Shown: positions 31,516 through 42,578 of the stretch, in pieces | How the letters are laid out: each line of letters begins with the position of its first letter | Position numbering within the stretch: position 1 is the first letter of the stretch | Assembly: GCF_010672455.1 (NCBI RefSeq) | Contig: NZ_JAAHGO010000021.1 | Span: 62,001 to 126,000, forward strand | Reading direction: 5' to 3' | Origin: Okeania sp. SIO2C9 | GTDB lineage: Bacteria > Cyanobacteriota > Cyanobacteriia > Cyanobacteriales > Microcoleaceae | Length of the DNA: 64,000 nt | Translations under genes and position numbers: made by a program | The notes under the pieces: generated by a model | The model's database searches: none | What the model saw: the letters and a program-made list of their open reading frames with translations, nothing else | Told to the model about the DNA's origin: nothing

Positions 31516-31573
31516 TAATTATTAATTATTAATTATTAATTATTAATTATTAATTATTAATTATTAATTATTA
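31516..31573. repeat. TAATTAT heptamer array between rplF and rpsH
   Basis: About eight tandem copies of TAATTAT lie in the 272-bp rplF-rpsH spacer and end five bases before the stop codon of rpsH. It is a pure A/T heptamer tandem repeat inside a ribosomal operon. Non-coding. Confidence 0.85.
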
Positions 31574-31577
31574 TTTA

Positions 31578-31979
31578 CTACCAAACATAACAAAGGACTT
31601 CTCCTCCGATGCCTCTTTTTCTAGCTTCTCTATCAGTCATAATTCCACTGGATGTAGAAATAATAGCTATTCCTATTCCACCTAAAACTCGTGGTAATTC
31701 TTTGCGATTTTTATAGACCCGGAGTCCAGGTTTACTAACTCGCTTCAGATATCTAATAATGGGTTGTCGATTTTTGCCTTTGTATTTTAAAGATATTACT
31801 AAGAACTTCTTAATACCTTCGCCTTCTTGTTCAAACCCACCAATAAAACCTTCCTCGCTCAATACTTTGGCAATACTGCGAGTCATCTTTGTTGCTGGAA
31901 CTTTTGTTGTTGTATGTTGAGCCATGCAGGAGTTGCGAATTCGCGTCAACATATCTGATATTGTGTCGTTAGCCGCCAT
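31578..31979 (-). CDS. rpsH: 30S ribosomal protein S8
   Basis: 133-residue S8 with [18 protein letters not shown] and the 16S-binding C-terminus [20 protein letters not shown]. Full length. Confidence 0.97.
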   Translation of the reverse strand: MAANDTISDMLTRIRNSCMAQHTTTKVPATKMTRSIAKVLSEEGFIGGFEQEGEGIKKFLVISLKYKGKNRQPIIRYLKRVSKPGLRVYKNRKELPRVLGGIGIAIISTSSGIMTDREARKRGIGGEVLCYVW

Positions 31980-32009
31980 TTTTTCCTTTTTTTCCTTAAC
32001 TACTTTAAG

Positions 32010-32555
32010 TTAATTAGTCCGAAAGGGCATTCCCATTTCTTTAAGTAAGGCGCGGCCTTCCTCATCAGTATTAGCTGTGGTAATAATTGAAATGTCCATT
32101 CCCCGAATTTGATCGATACTGTCATATTCTATCTCTGGAAAGATTAGCTGTTCTTTTAAACCTAAGCTGTAATTTCCTCGACCGTCAAAGCTTTTAGGAT
32201 TTATGCCTCTAAAATCTCTAATTCTTGGTAATGCTAAATTAATTAGTCGGTCTAGAAATTCATACATTTTTCCAGAGCGTAGAGTAACCATAACTCCTAC
32301 TGGCATTCCGTTACGGATTTTAAAGCCTGCGATCGCTTTTTTCGCCCTAGTTACTACTGGTTTTTGGCCTGTAATTGTAGCTATTTCTTTGATTGATGAG
32401 TCTAGAGCTTTAGCATTTTGAGATGCTTCTCCTAAACCCCGGTTCAATGTTACTTTAACCAGTTTTGGTACCTGGTGAATATTTTTATACTTAAATTGCT
32501 CCATCATTTTGGGAACAATTTTTTCTTGGTAAAAATTCTTTAGTCTTTCTGCCAT
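32010..32555 (-). CDS. rplE: 50S ribosomal protein L5
   Basis: 181-residue L5 with [37 protein letters not shown] and the C-terminal [20 protein letters not shown]. It binds 5S rRNA. Order rplX-rplE-rpsH, with no rpsN between, is the cyanobacterial arrangement. Confidence 0.97.
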   Translation of the reverse strand: MAERLKNFYQEKIVPKMMEQFKYKNIHQVPKLVKVTLNRGLGEASQNAKALDSSIKEIATITGQKPVVTRAKKAIAGFKIRNGMPVGVMVTLRSGKMYEFLDRLINLALPRIRDFRGINPKSFDGRGNYSLGLKEQLIFPEIEYDSIDQIRGMDISIITTANTDEEGRALLKEMGMPFRTN

Positions 32556-32620
32556 AGTTTTAGTAACTATATAGTTTAGTAAATTTACTTAGTAATTAAA
32601 GTAATTTGATTTTGGTCTAT

Positions 32621-32989
32621 TTAATCAATAATTTCTCCTGTTTTTTTGAGCTTTCGCACTTTGCGACCATCATCTGTAAATGTATAACAAATGCGACTAG
32701 CTACTTTTTCTTTGCTAGAGTAGAGCATAACGTTAGAACTATGAATCGGAGCTTCAATGGTAACAATTTTACCTGACTCTCCTTCTTGCTGAGGTTTAAC
32801 GTGCTTTGTTTTGACGTTAATATCTTTCACTACAACTTTGCTAACTTTTGGCAAAACCTTCATAATTTCGCCTACTTTGCCTTTATCTTTTCCGGCAATT
32901 ATTTGAACTGTGTCACCTTTCTTAACGTGCATCTTATAGCGTATAGGTTTTCCCTGTGCGCTCATTTGAGTTTTTTTCTTTTTAGCCAT
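32621..32989 (-). CDS. rplX: 50S ribosomal protein L24
   Basis: 122-residue KOW-domain protein with [20 protein letters not shown]. It starts one base after the rplN stop. Confidence 0.96.
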   Translation of the reverse strand: MAKKKKTQMSAQGKPIRYKMHVKKGDTVQIIAGKDKGKVGEIMKVLPKVSKVVVKDINVKTKHVKPQQEGESGKIVTIEAPIHSSNVMLYSSKEKVASRICYTFTDDGRKVRKLKKTGEIID

Positions 32990-33358
32990 TTACAGTACCT
33001 CCGGTGCTAGGGATACGATTTTAGTAAAATTTTTGTCTCGTAATTCACGAGCTACTGGACCAAATACACGAGTTCCTCGTGGATTTCCATCCTGGTTGAT
33101 AATTACTGCTGCATTATCATCAAATCTAATGCTCATACCAGTCTCTCGACGTAAACCTTTCCTAGTACGGACAACAACAGCTCTCACTACATCTGACTTT
33201 TTGACAGCCATGTTAGGAGATGCGTCTTTGACTACAGCTATTATAACGTCACCTATACGAGCATAGCGACGATTGCCACCACCTATTACACGGATGCACA
33301 TTAATTTTCGGGCACCGCTATTATCAGCTACATTTAATATGGACTGTTGTTGAATCAT
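32990..33358 (-). CDS. rplN: 50S ribosomal protein L14
   Basis: 122-residue L14 with [20 protein letters not shown] and the C-terminal [20 protein letters not shown]. Full length, abutting rplX. Confidence 0.97.
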   Translation of the reverse strand: MIQQQSILNVADNSGARKLMCIRVIGGGNRRYARIGDVIIAVVKDASPNMAVKKSDVVRAVVVRTRKGLRRETGMSIRFDDNAAVIINQDGNPRGTRVFGPVARELRDKNFTKIVSLAPEVL

Positions 33359-33450
33359 TGCTGTCTCTGTGATGTTTTATAGATGTGTTAGAATTCAAGT
33401 TAATTGATTTGTTAATTTTAATAGTTTTATTCGACCAATAGAACCAACCA

Positions 33451-33699
33451 TTAACTAATCTTGGAATTTAGGATTTCAGCAAGTTGCCAACGTTTAGTAC
33501 GACTCATGGGACGAGTTTCTGTAATCCGAACGCGATCGCCTTCGTTACATTTATTTTCTTCGTCGTGAACTTTATATTTTTTAGTTTTCACGACTGTTTT
33601 GCCGTACTTCGGGTGAGCAGACCTGTTTTCGATCGCCACCACTATTGTTTTGTCCATTTTGTTGCTGACAACTACACCTACTCTTTCTTTAGCTGCCAT
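33451..33699 (-). CDS. rpsQ: 30S ribosomal protein S17
   Basis: 82-residue OB-fold S17 with [17 protein letters not shown] and [20 protein letters not shown]. Lies between rpmC and rplN. Confidence 0.97.
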   Translation of the reverse strand: MAAKERVGVVVSNKMDKTIVVAIENRSAHPKYGKTVVKTKKYKVHDEENKCNEGDRVRITETRPMSRTKRWQLAEILNSKIS

Positions 33700-33813
33700 A
33701 ATTTTCCTTGTTTTATGAGTAATAAAGTGTTCTTTAATTTTCCCGATAAATACTTGTAAAATGTCAACAATTAATAATTTACTAATTGCAAAACATATTA
33801 AGTTTTTAATTTT

Positions 33814-34092
33814 TTATTCTGGACTATCTGCTGTTTCAACAGATGTACTTGAAACTGATGCTGCTACTTCTTGAGTAGAAGCTTCTGCTTCTTTAACTAA
33901 TTCTCGTTCTCTTTCTATTGTTAACAATTGAGCCAGTCGATGACGATTGTATTTAAACAGGTGAGGTTTTTCCAACCTTCCGGTAGCTTTTAACATTCGT
34001 AAATCGAACAATTCTCGCTTAACTTTTACTATCTCAGCGACAAGTTCTTCATCACTCAAATTCCTAACTTCTTCTACTTTAGGAAAAGGCAT
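33814..34092 (-). CDS. rpmC: 50S ribosomal protein L29
   Basis: 92-residue L29 of two helices (LSDEELVAEIVKVKRELFDL and RHRLAQLLTIERERE). An acidic C-terminal tail of about 20 residues extends beyond the usual length. It abuts rplP. Confidence 0.95.
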   Translation of the reverse strand: MPFPKVEEVRNLSDEELVAEIVKVKRELFDLRMLKATGRLEKPHLFKYNRHRLAQLLTIERERELVKEAEASTQEVAASVSSTSVETADSPE

Positions 34093-34509
34093 CTAGAAAT
34101 CTCCCTCGCGTGTAATAAACTTAGTCTTAATTGGCAATTTAAATGATGCTAAACGCATAGCTTCGCGGGCTATTTCTTCTGCAACTCCACCCAACTCAAA
34201 CATAATGCGTCCTGGTTTAACTACTGCTACCCAATATTCTGGGGCACCTTTACCAGAACCCATACGGGTTTCTGCGGCTCGCATTGTGACGGGTTTATCT
34301 GGAAATATACGAATCCAAATTTTCCCACCCCTACGGATATAACGAGTCATGGCACGACGAGAAGCTTCTATTTGACGGGAAGTAATCCAAGAAGGTTCTA
34401 ATGCTTGGAGAGCAAATTCACCGAAAGCAATGCTATTGCCACTATTTGCATTACCTCTCATTCGTCCGCGTTGCTGTTTACGGAATTTTGTTCTTTTAGG
34501 ACTTAACAT
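34093..34509 (-). CDS. rplP: 50S ribosomal protein L16
   Basis: 138-residue L16 beginning [19 protein letters not shown], with [19 protein letters not shown]. It helps form the tRNA-binding site of the large subunit. Confidence 0.97.
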   Translation of the reverse strand: MLSPKRTKFRKQQRGRMRGNANSGNSIAFGEFALQALEPSWITSRQIEASRRAMTRYIRRGGKIWIRIFPDKPVTMRAAETRMGSGKGAPEYWVAVVKPGRIMFELGGVAEEIAREAMRLASFKLPIKTKFITREGDF

Positions 34510-34603
34510 AGTCTACTATTTACTACTTAATTTAGTATTTTCCTAGTCAGTTATGGCGCTACGCGCAATTCAAAAGTCAAAAGTAATATCTGACTGAGGG
34601 CGA

Positions 34604-34748
34604 AATGTTTTTGGATAGTTCCTCGCGCATACCCGTTACAAATTCTGAATTCTAAATTCTAAATTCATCCAATGTTTTTGGATAGTTCCTCGCGCATACC
34701 CGTTACAAATTCTGAATTCTAAATTCTAAATTATAAATTCTAAATTCA
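34604..34748. repeat. Direct tandem repeat between rpsC and rplP
   Basis: A unit of about 65 bp (ATGTTTTTGGATAGTTCCTC, then GCGCATACCCGTTACAAATT and an AATTCTAA run) is present twice in a row. The second copy has extra AATTCTAA-type units and runs up to the rpsC stop. The unit is related to the 36288 repeat. Non-coding. Confidence 0.8.
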
Positions 34749-35474
34749 TCCTTCGTTAGACCTGTCTTCATATTGCTGACGACGTTTTTGTTGTCTACGT
34801 TTTGGTTGATTTACTTGAGCATTTCCCATATCTTCTTGACCAGGAATAATTTCTCCTTTGAAGATCCAAATCTTGATTCCCAGGATGCCGTAAATTGTTT
34901 TAGCAGTACAGTAGGCATAATCAATGTCAGCTCTCAATGTGTGCAATGGCACACTACCTTCTCTTGTCACCTCGGTACGAGCAATTTCTGCTCCATTGAC
35001 TCTTCCACTTACCTGAACTTTTATGCCTTCTACACCAGCTTTTTGAGCCCTAGTTATAGCTTGACGTACAACTCGACGAAAAGAAACCCTTTTCTCTAGT
35101 TGTTGAGCAATGTATTCACCAATAAGCATGGCATCGGTGTCTACTTTTGTCACTTCAACAACGTTGATTCTGATTTGACGGTTGCTACCCAAAAGTTTTT
35201 GTAAACCTACTCTCAAAGACTCAATACCTGCACCACCTCTACCAACCACTACACCTGGTCTAGCGGTGCTAACTTCTAAGTCTATCTGGTCTGCCTTTCG
35301 CTCAATTCTGATTTGAGAGATGCCTGCATTTGCCAGAGTTTCCTTGACATATTTACGAATTTTGTGGTCTTCTTCCAACAGTTCTGGGTAGTTTTTAGCA
35401 TCAGCGTACCAGCGAGAGCGATGCTCTTGAGTTACGCCTAATCTAAAACCAATTGGATGTATTTTTTGTCCCAT
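34746..35474 (-). CDS. rpsC: 30S ribosomal protein S3
   Basis: 242-residue S3 with the KH-domain motif [17 protein letters not shown] and the C-terminal domain [20 protein letters not shown] short Arg/Gln-rich tail ends in the repeat array. Full length. Confidence 0.97.
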   Translation of the reverse strand: MGQKIHPIGFRLGVTQEHRSRWYADAKNYPELLEEDHKIRKYVKETLANAGISQIRIERKADQIDLEVSTARPGVVVGRGGAGIESLRVGLQKLLGSNRQIRINVVEVTKVDTDAMLIGEYIAQQLEKRVSFRRVVRQAITRAQKAGVEGIKVQVSGRVNGAEIARTEVTREGSVPLHTLRADIDYAYCTAKTIYGILGIKIWIFKGEIIPGQEDMGNAQVNQPKRRQQKRRQQYEDRSNEG

Positions 35475-35526
35475 TACTTCTATAACTTAAATTAATGTCA
35501 TCTAATCGTTCAAATTTCTTCCCTTA

Positions 35527-35883
35527 CTAATCAACTACAGGAGCTACTGCAACTGTAATGTGACAAGTAGGTTTACGAATTCTGTAAGCACGACCTTGAG
35601 CGCGGGGTCGGTAGCGTGGCAAACAAGGCCCTTGATCGGCAAAAGCTTTGGATACAACTAAGGTTTCTGGGTCTATTCCTTTATTATGCTCGGCATTCGC
35701 TGCTGCTGAACGTAATGCTTTTCGCACTGGCTCGCAGGAACGATATGGCATAAATTCAAGTATAATCAACGCTTTCCGGTAAGATATCCCACGAATTTGG
35801 TCAAGTACGCGTCGCACTTTAAAGGGAGACATTCGGATGTAACGTGCTACTGCTTTTACTTCTTCACTGGTATCTACAGGCAT
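35527..35883 (-). CDS. rplV: 50S ribosomal protein L22
   Basis: 118-residue L22 with [23 protein letters not shown] 35883 is chosen over an upstream in-frame TTG (35895) because GGAGAAAGGT sits just before that ATG. Confidence 0.96.
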   Translation of the reverse strand: MPVDTSEEVKAVARYIRMSPFKVRRVLDQIRGISYRKALIILEFMPYRSCEPVRKALRSAAANAEHNKGIDPETLVVSKAFADQGPCLPRYRPRAQGRAYRIRKPTCHITVAVAPVVD

Positions 35884-35921
35884 ACCTTTCTCCAATTATC
35901 AATTTCAACGAGTTTTCTATA

Positions 35922-36197
35922 TTATCTTTTAGACTTTCTATCTGAACCGTGACCTCGATATGTCCTAGTCGGTGCAAATTCCCCTAATTTATGGCCTACC
36001 ATCTGATCGGAGATGAACACCGGGACGTGTTGACGTCCGTTATGTACTGCGATCGTATGACCGACCATATCTGGGATAATAGTTGAAGCTCTTGACCAAG
36101 TTTTAATTACTTGTTTTTGATTTTTCTCGTTTAAATCTTCTATTTTTTTCAATAGATGATCTGCGATGAATGGTCCTTTTTTTAATGATCGAGCCAT
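35922..36197 (-). CDS. rpsS: 30S ribosomal protein S19
   Basis: 91-residue S19 from ATG 36197 ([20 protein letters not shown]), with [20 protein letters not shown] and the C-terminal [12 protein letters not shown]. An in-frame upstream extension to 36254 does not match the family. Confidence 0.97.
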   Translation of the reverse strand: MARSLKKGPFIADHLLKKIEDLNEKNQKQVIKTWSRASTIIPDMVGHTIAVHNGRQHVPVFISDQMVGHKLGEFAPTRTYRGHGSDRKSKR

Positions 36198-36287
36198 AAT
36201 TGAATTTATGATTGATTTAATACAATTCCAGTTAGAGGTGTTATGCCGTTTCACTGAAGTCAGAATTGATCAAGTTGATGCACTATA

Positions 36288-36490
36288 TTAGATTTATCAA
36301 AATAATTGAGTCGCGCCACCCCGCTTTTTAAGGCAAAATGTTTTTTGGGACTTGCTCAAATCCCCGTTACAAAAACAACTTCTGTACGGGCGTTAGCGGA
36401 GCTTTGCACCAGCAAACGGCCGTTTGCTTCGCATAACTATCGTTAACGCCCCTACTGACTTCTGACTTCGTTAACGCTCATCAACCAGAT
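36288..36490. repeat. Dispersed repeat between rplB and rpsS
   Basis: About 200 bp with ATCAAAATAATTGAGTCGCG, GGCAAAATGTTTTTTGG and TGACTTCTGACTTCGTTAA, shared with 3335-3468 and 7985-8110. It contains a nested palindrome around CAAACGGCCGTTTGC (36414-36428). It fills a normally short spacer of the S10 operon. Confidence 0.75.
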
Positions 36491-36497
36491 ACTGATT

Positions 36498-37361
36498 TTA
36501 GCTTTGCCGTCCACCTTTACCTCGTTTAGAGGATTTACGACGACGTTGTACGATTAAAGCATCACTCCGTTTTCTCTTCTTACGAGTTTTCAGACCTAAT
36601 GCTGGCTTACCCCAAGGAGTAACTGGTCCGCTTCTACCGACTGGTGCCCGGCCTTCACCACCACCATGAGGGTGATCGACTGGGTTCATCACACTACCTC
36701 TAACTGTTGGTCTCTTTCCTTTCCAGCGATTGCGACCTGCTTTACCTAAGCTGATATTTCTATGATCGACATTACCTACTTGGCCAAGAGTGGCGTAGCA
36801 ACTTGCTCTAACTTTACGGCGTTCGCCAGAAGGGAGTTTGACTGTTACATATTCGCCTTCTTTTGCTACCAATTGAGCCGCGGCACCAGCAGCACGGACT
36901 ATTTGTCCTCCTTTACCTGGAACAAGTTCTACATTATGAACATCTGTACCCAGGGGAATTTGGCTCAGAGGTAAAGCGTTGCCAATTTCGATTGGAGCGT
37001 TGATGCCAGAAATAACGGACGCACCAACTTTTAATCCTACAGGATGAAGGATATAACGTTTTTCTCCATCTTGATAATGTAGTAGTGCTATTCTGGCGTT
37101 CCGGTTCGGGTCGTATTCTACTGATGCTACTTTGGCCGGAATATTATGTTTGTTACGACGGAAGTCGATAACACGATATAGTTTCTTGCTACCTCCGCCT
37201 CGGTGACGACAGGTAATTACACCACGGTTATTACGACCCTTTCGTCTATGCTTTCTTTTTACCAGAGATTTTTCTGGTGTTGAGCTAGTTATCTCAGCAA
37301 AGTCTGATACGCTATGTTCTCGGGTACTTGGAGTATAGGGTCGATAGGAACGAATACCCAT
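36498..37361 (-). CDS. rplB: 50S ribosomal protein L2
   Basis: 287-residue L2 with [19 protein letters not shown] and the conserved [20 protein letters not shown] close to the peptidyl-transferase centre. Full length. Confidence 0.97.
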   Translation of the reverse strand: MGIRSYRPYTPSTREHSVSDFAEITSSTPEKSLVKRKHRRKGRNNRGVITCRHRGGGSKKLYRVIDFRRNKHNIPAKVASVEYDPNRNARIALLHYQDGEKRYILHPVGLKVGASVISGINAPIEIGNALPLSQIPLGTDVHNVELVPGKGGQIVRAAGAAAQLVAKEGEYVTVKLPSGERRKVRASCYATLGQVGNVDHRNISLGKAGRNRWKGKRPTVRGSVMNPVDHPHGGGEGRAPVGRSGPVTPWGKPALGLKTRKKRKRSDALIVQRRRKSSKRGKGGRQS

Positions 37362-37425
37362 AATTAATTTTCTATGCCACTTGAGATTTTACAGATTTAA
37401 AGATTTTAAATTTAGTTGAGTTTTT

Positions 37426-37737
37426 TTAGAGGTCTGGGAATAGAACTTTCCTAATTGGTTCCCCATCTTCTAAGCTGACAATAGCTCTTTTATATCTAGG
37501 TTTGAAGCCTTGAAATTTACCTACTCTTTTCTTTTTTCTTGGTAAATTTAGGGTATTCATACCTGTTACTTTTACCTCAAATAGTTGTTCAATTGCTGCT
37601 TTGATCATTGGCTTTGTTGCCCTTGGATCTACATCAAATGTGTATTGATTTAGTTCCATTAATCTAGTAGCTTTTTCTGTGACAACTGGACATTTGACTA
37701 TATCCACTAAGTCTCGTGAATCAACTTTTATCCCCAT
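37426..37737 (-). CDS. rplW: 50S ribosomal protein L23
   Basis: 103-residue L23 with [20 protein letters not shown]. It overlaps the end of rplD by 17 bases. It lies at the polypeptide exit tunnel. Confidence 0.96.
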   Translation of the reverse strand: MGIKVDSRDLVDIVKCPVVTEKATRLMELNQYTFDVDPRATKPMIKAAIEQLFEVKVTGMNTLNLPRKKKRVGKFQGFKPRYKRAIVSLEDGEPIRKVLFPDL

Positions 37738-38359
37738 ACATCTCCTGAATTTTCTCTATTGCTGCTGCTGTCGCTATGATTTTATCTGCTGCCAGAATAT
37801 CGTAAATATTCAAGTTATTAGCTAGAGAGATTTTCAGTTTCGCAATATTACGACCTGACAGATATACATTTTCTTGTTTATCTTCTAATACCAGCAGAAC
37901 TTTAGATCCTGCTTCTACTCCCCAACGAGTGATCGCTTGGACTAATTCTTTTGTTTTCGGCCTTGTTAATTGGTCGGAAAAGTTTTCGATCGCAATTAAA
38001 TCTTCTGAACGACTTTGGAAGGCAGTGCTGAGTGCTAGACGTTTTTCCTTGCGGTTCATTTTATGGGAGTAGTCTCTTGGTTTAGGACCAAAAATTACAC
38101 CACCACCACGCCATAGAGGGGAACGGATGGAACCTGCTCTTGCTCTACCTGTTCCTTTTTGTCGCCAAGGTTTACGACCTCCACCTCTGACTTCAGATCT
38201 TGTTTTTGTGCTGGCTGTTCCTTGGCGGTTATTCGCCATTTGTAGTCTTAAGGATCTATGAACAACATGAGCTGCACTTTCTTCTTTTGCTACTCGTAAG
38301 TTGAGAGTTGCTTGTCCAACTTCTTCACCTTGCCAGTTTTTTATGACACAATCAACCAT
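37721..38359 (-). CDS. rplD: 50S ribosomal protein L4
   Basis: 212-residue L4 with the loop [20 protein letters not shown] and [19 protein letters not shown]. Full length. Overlaps rplW by 17 bases, a sign of coupling. Confidence 0.97.
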   Translation of the reverse strand: MVDCVIKNWQGEEVGQATLNLRVAKEESAAHVVHRSLRLQMANNRQGTASTKTRSEVRGGGRKPWRQKGTGRARAGSIRSPLWRGGGVIFGPKPRDYSHKMNRKEKRLALSTAFQSRSEDLIAIENFSDQLTRPKTKELVQAITRWGVEAGSKVLLVLEDKQENVYLSGRNIAKLKISLANNLNIYDILAADKIIATAAAIEKIQEMYGDKS

Positions 38360-38381
38360 CTTTTTTTCTCAAAAATTTTTT

Positions 38382-39065
38382 CTATTTCTGACCTACTATT
38401 GTGGCTGGAGCAACGCTGACTAATGTGCCTGGTTTACCAGGAATGCTTCCTTTGATCAGCAATAGGTCTCTTTCTGTATCTATTCTCACTACTTTGAGTT
38501 TTCTAGTAGTGACTCGCACATTTCCTAAATGTCCTGCCATTTTCTTACCTGGATAAACACGCCCTGGTGTTGTTCCTGGACCTGTGGAGCCAGGCAAACG
38601 ATGGTTTTTGGAACCGTGAGCCATTGGTCCACGTCTAAAGTTATGACGTTTCTGATAACCAGCAAAGCCTTTACCAATACTTTTTCCTGTGACATCAACG
38701 AGTTGGCCTGCTTCAAATAGATCGACTTTTATTTGTTGACCTAGTTCAAAGTCACCTGTATTTTCTACTCTGTATTCTCGTAGATGACGTAAGGGAATAC
38801 CGCCTGACTTAACTAAATGTCCTTGTTGAGCATTAGTCAAGTATCTATTAACTTCTTTTGGTTCTTTGATATTGAGTTGACGGGTTTTATTTTTGGCTTC
38901 TCCATATCCTATTTGAATTGAAGTATAACCATCTGTTTGTTCGGTTTTAATTTGGGTAACTACACATGGACCAGCTTGTACAACTGTTACAGGAATTGCT
39001 GCTCCTGTTTCAGGTTCAAATACTTGTGTCATGCCTAGTTTTTTGCCAAGGATACCAACTACCAC
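38382..39065 (-). CDS. rplC: 50S ribosomal protein L3
   Basis: 227-residue L3 with [20 protein letters not shown] and [20 protein letters not shown]. It is the first gene of the cluster, as in cyanobacteria where rpsJ is elsewhere, so the S10-cluster promoter should lie upstream in 39066-39900. Confidence 0.97.
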   Translation of the reverse strand: MVVGILGKKLGMTQVFEPETGAAIPVTVVQAGPCVVTQIKTEQTDGYTSIQIGYGEAKNKTRQLNIKEPKEVNRYLTNAQQGHLVKSGGIPLRHLREYRVENTGDFELGQQIKVDLFEAGQLVDVTGKSIGKGFAGYQKRHNFRRGPMAHGSKNHRLPGSTGPGTTPGRVYPGKKMAGHLGNVRVTTRKLKVVRIDTERDLLLIKGSIPGKPGTLVSVAPATIVGQK

Positions 39066-40387
39066 TGTCGCTCTCCTGATACTTTTATTTATGCACTACA
39101 ACAATAATTTTTTTTTATGGAAATAATTTGTCTTTTTTAACAGACTTTTTTTTACCTAATAGTTAATAAATCATACTATTTACACATAAAAATTTATCTT
39201 GGTGATTTTTAGTTTTTTCACCATAGATAATAGTTTAAACTTATCCTTATTACAACAGTTGTTAATTTCCTGACTATTTCTTAGGGTTGATTGCCTAAGT
39301 CAATTGTTCGTCATACTCAACTTCTGTTTGATTGATTTTATTGGGATAGGTTTTACTGTTTCAACCAAGTCGATCTATAAAAGATATTCTTAGGAAAATA
39401 TTCAGCCAAGGATTAAACCAGTAGTGTTGCTAGATTTGACTAATGACTTAAGTTTGTATTAGTTTTGATTCTCATTTTTTTTCTCTTAATACTAGAGAAA
39501 TTATGCAACTAATACCCAGCAAGACAATATATTACCGTTTGCTGATAACGATAATATTTATGTTTACCAGCTATTATTTTTTAGCTTTTTGTCTTTAGCT
39601 CTAGTTCTTACTTTATGGTCACCAGGACTTGAGTAGCTTGCTAATCAGTATCCTTTTTATTTTAGGAAGTATAGAAATTTACACAACTAACTACTTCTTG
39701 ATTTTTAGCCTTGAAATAGCTAGCTAGGTAATAATTTACTAACCTTTGTATAATCCCCATTTAACGATTGAACTCAATCATAGGGTTAACATAGGCCATA
39801 CTTACCTATTACATCACTTTTTTTTGGCGACAATATATAATTGTATATTATTTACTAAGACTTGTCTAGTGGTTTAAATAATTTTTTTTGAGGTCGCTAG
39901 GAACACAAGTATCTTTGGTTTAAACAACTATAATGTAGACCAACTAGATATCGCTCTGGGTTTCTCGTTATACCCGTTAGGATTAAGGGGAGGGCAGAGG
40001 GCAACCCGCAAAAAAACTAGTAGCGTTCTTTAGTTGACAAGGTAGCTGAAGCGTGCTTTGCTCAGGCCAGTTAGGAGTGGCGGTAATACGCACCTGACTG
40101 CTGAAGCTAGAAAACTCAAGATATGGGGTTCAACTCAGAAGTCCTGGTAATTCGGTATTTGAGGTAAAATCTTGAAGGAAACCGGGTGAGTATAGAACTT
40201 TGTAGTACAAGAGTGGCGGTGGGTCTCATCGTTGCTGCCTGTGGAGGCGTAGACATTAGTCAGCCAGGGAAACAGGAAACTCCATCCGTGAGGAGGAGAG
40301 AGATTCCCGCTATAATCATTCTTATTTAGCGGGAGAGAACGTCACATATAATTACCTACAATTTAAAGATTAGGGACAAGATTAACC
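39066..40387. other. 1.3-kb divergent spacer between rplC and ndhN
   Basis: Separates the minus-strand ribosomal cluster from plus-strand ndhN, so it should hold both promoters. The left 900 bp are A+T-rich with no gene. The right part (40020-40345) resembles a decayed IS200/IS605 tail on the plus strand. A short frame reads VAACGGVDISQPGKQETPSV, like the low-complexity C-terminal tails of some TnpB proteins, followed by a GGAGGAGAG and CCCGCT/AGCGGG hairpin. That reading is tentative. Confidence 0.4.
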
Positions 40388-40864
40388 ATGGCACTGATTA
40401 CGACTGGTCGAGGAATGATTAAGGATTTGGAGAAGTCTGGGTCTTTGGCCGTTTATGTTCCTTTGGAAGGAGGGTTTGAAGGGCGTTATCAACGTCGGTT
40501 AAGGGCTTCTGGCTATGTAAGTCACAATATTACTGCTAGAGGTCTTGGAGATTTGGCCATGTATCTGACAGGGGTGCATGGAGTCAGACCTCCTCACTTA
40601 GGTAAGAAAAGTACGGGTAATGGCCCAGCAGTTGGTTATGTTTACTATGTACCGCCAATTGTGAGTTATCGATTGGAACACTTACCACCTAAAGCTAAGG
40701 GTTTGGTTTTGTGGATTATAGAAGGTCAGATTCTATCTAGTCAAGAAATTGAGTATTTAACTGTCCTACCTAAATCAGAACCACGAGTTAAGGTGATAGT
40801 GGAAATGGGTGGCGATCGCTTCTTTAGATGGACACCACTTCAAAATGCTTTGGTACCTGCTTAA
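40388..40864 (+). CDS. ndhN: NAD(P)H-quinone oxidoreductase subunit N
   Basis: 158-residue NdhN, a cyanobacteria/chloroplast-specific peripheral subunit of the NDH-1 complex on the thylakoid membrane (respiration and cyclic electron flow). Recognised by MALITTGRGMIKDLEKSGSL, VPLEGGFEGRYQRRLRASGY and GVHGVRPPHLGKKSTGNGPA. Full length. It is followed by ldpA on the same strand, a common cyanobacterial pairing. Confidence 0.95.
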   Translation: MALITTGRGMIKDLEKSGSLAVYVPLEGGFEGRYQRRLRASGYVSHNITARGLGDLAMYLTGVHGVRPPHLGKKSTGNGPAVGYVYYVPPIVSYRLEHLPPKAKGLVLWIIEGQILSSQEIEYLTVLPKSEPRVKVIVEMGGDRFFRWTPLQNALVPA

Positions 40865-41125
40865 AGTAGCAGTCAGCAGTCAGCTATCAGCAGTCAGCTT
40901 ATTCTTGGTGTATAATGAGGAATTAAAACCTACATTAACACCTACCACTAATTTTTTCAAATATAGTGGGGGACTTAAACCCTCGAATTTTCAGCTGACA
41001 GCTAAATGCTGTTTGCCGAGCATTCCGGAACGGAAAAGCTGATAGCTAGTTAAAGAATTTTTTGAGCTAACATTTTATCTTTGTACTTCAAATTTTTTTG
41101 AGCTAAAGGCTCTACTATATACAGC

Positions 41126-42337
41126 GTGAGAGAACGCTATTCTCCCCTAATTTCGCTAAAAAAAGGCCACTGGTTTAAATTAATCTGTGGGGCCAGCTTT
41201 CAACACCTGCCAACAGTAAGAAATTTAACATTAGCTTATACTTTGGCAGGTGCAGATTGTATTGATGTGGCTGCCGATCCGGCGGCGATCGCTTCTGCTG
41301 GTCAGGCTTTACAGGTTGCAAGTGGCCTCCAGGATTGGGCCAAGTCTCAGGGATTTGGCTACCAAGCGTTACCATGGATAATGGTAAGTATCAATGATGG
41401 AGAAGATCCTCATTTCCGGAAAGCTGAGTTTGACCCTAGTGTTTGCCCTACAGACTGCTGGCGACCTTGTGAGAAAGTTTGTCCGGCAGACGCTATAGTT
41501 TTTTCTGAAGATAGAAATACTATAACTTGTGGTAATTCGGGGGTTATTGATGAACTTTGCTACGGTTGTGGAAGATGTTTGTCTGTATGTCCTAAGCAAC
41601 TAATACAGGCTCGCTCTTATGTATCCACTCCTAGTTCTATTGCATCATTAGTATTGCAGACTGGTGTAGATGCCATTGAAATTCATACTCAAGTGGGAAG
41701 AGAAAGTGATTTTCAGCGACTCTGGAAAAGCATAAAACCTTGGGTAAATCAATTAAAACTAATTGCTATTAGTTGCCCTGACGGAGAAGGGTTAGTAGAA
41801 TATTTACAAAGTCTGTATGAAATTATTTCTCCTCTTCCTTGCGCTCTAATCTGGCAAACTGATGGTAAACCGATGAGTGGGGATATTGGGGCAGGTAGCA
41901 CAATGGCTGCGATCAGATTTAGTCAAAAGGTGCTGAATGCAAAACTACCAGGGTATGTACAGTTAGCAGGAGGCACAAATAATTTTACTGTAGCCAAGCT
42001 TGTTGCTAAAGGTTTGCTAGCTTCTGAGAATAACAAACAGGAAAACTCTGCTAAAAATTTAAATACTTATATTCCGGAAAATAGATTTGTTTCTGGTGTA
42101 GCTTATGGTAGCTATGCCCGCGTTTTGTTGTCACCAATTTTGGAAAAATTAGAAAAAATGCACAAATCACAGCTGCAGGCAATTGAATTTGCCTACGGTA
42201 CAACTAGCATTCATGCCAAAGAACTCACTAATGATTCCCAGCTAACGAAGCTAGAAGTTTTACCGGAACTTCTTTGGGAAGCTGTCAGTTTAGCTAACTC
42301 TCTGGTTTCCCAAATCAAAACATCGGATCTTAAGTAA
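41126..42337 (+). CDS. ldpA: Iron-sulfur protein LdpA (light-dependent period)
   Basis: 403-residue protein with a GTG start at 41126. Residues 10-70 (GHWFKLICGASFQHLPTVRN, AYTLAGADCIDVAADPA) match LdpA. Two Cys-rich clusters suited to [4Fe-4S] binding follow: CPTDCWRPCEKVCP and CYGCGRCLSVCP. In Synechococcus LdpA senses redox state and sets light-dependent circadian period. It lies 261 bp downstream of ndhN. No kai genes are in the window. Confidence 0.92.
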   Translation: MRERYSPLISLKKGHWFKLICGASFQHLPTVRNLTLAYTLAGADCIDVAADPAAIASAGQALQVASGLQDWAKSQGFGYQALPWIMVSINDGEDPHFRKAEFDPSVCPTDCWRPCEKVCPADAIVFSEDRNTITCGNSGVIDELCYGCGRCLSVCPKQLIQARSYVSTPSSIASLVLQTGVDAIEIHTQVGRESDFQRLWKSIKPWVNQLKLIAISCPDGEGLVEYLQSLYEIISPLPCALIWQTDGKPMSGDIGAGSTMAAIRFSQKVLNAKLPGYVQLAGGTNNFTVAKLVAKGLLASENNKQENSAKNLNTYIPENRFVSGVAYGSYARVLLSPILEKLEKMHKSQLQAIEFAYGTTSIHAKELTNDSQLTKLEVLPELLWEAVSLANSLVSQIKTSDLK

Positions 42338-42578
42338 AATGAGGAATTAGTAATGAATTTCCATAATAGAATTTTATTTGATACCAACATGGAAATAGAA
42401 GGCAGGTTGAAATCAGGGTAAAAACGCTTAAACTTCAATATGTATGTGTTAAGCTCACCCCCCTAAAGATTTATCTATCATTCGGTCAGTTGCCGGAATT
42501 GATATAAATCATAGTTTCAGTTTTTGCCTCAAAAGCTTTTTTCTTACCCAGTAGAATAGAAGTCACTTTTAACAAAGT

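Noticed and set aside
40020-40345. Full TnpB gene upstream of ndhN
   Set aside because: Only a short tail-like frame and hairpins are seen; there is no RuvC or zinc-ribbon motif, so it is described only as a tentative remnant.
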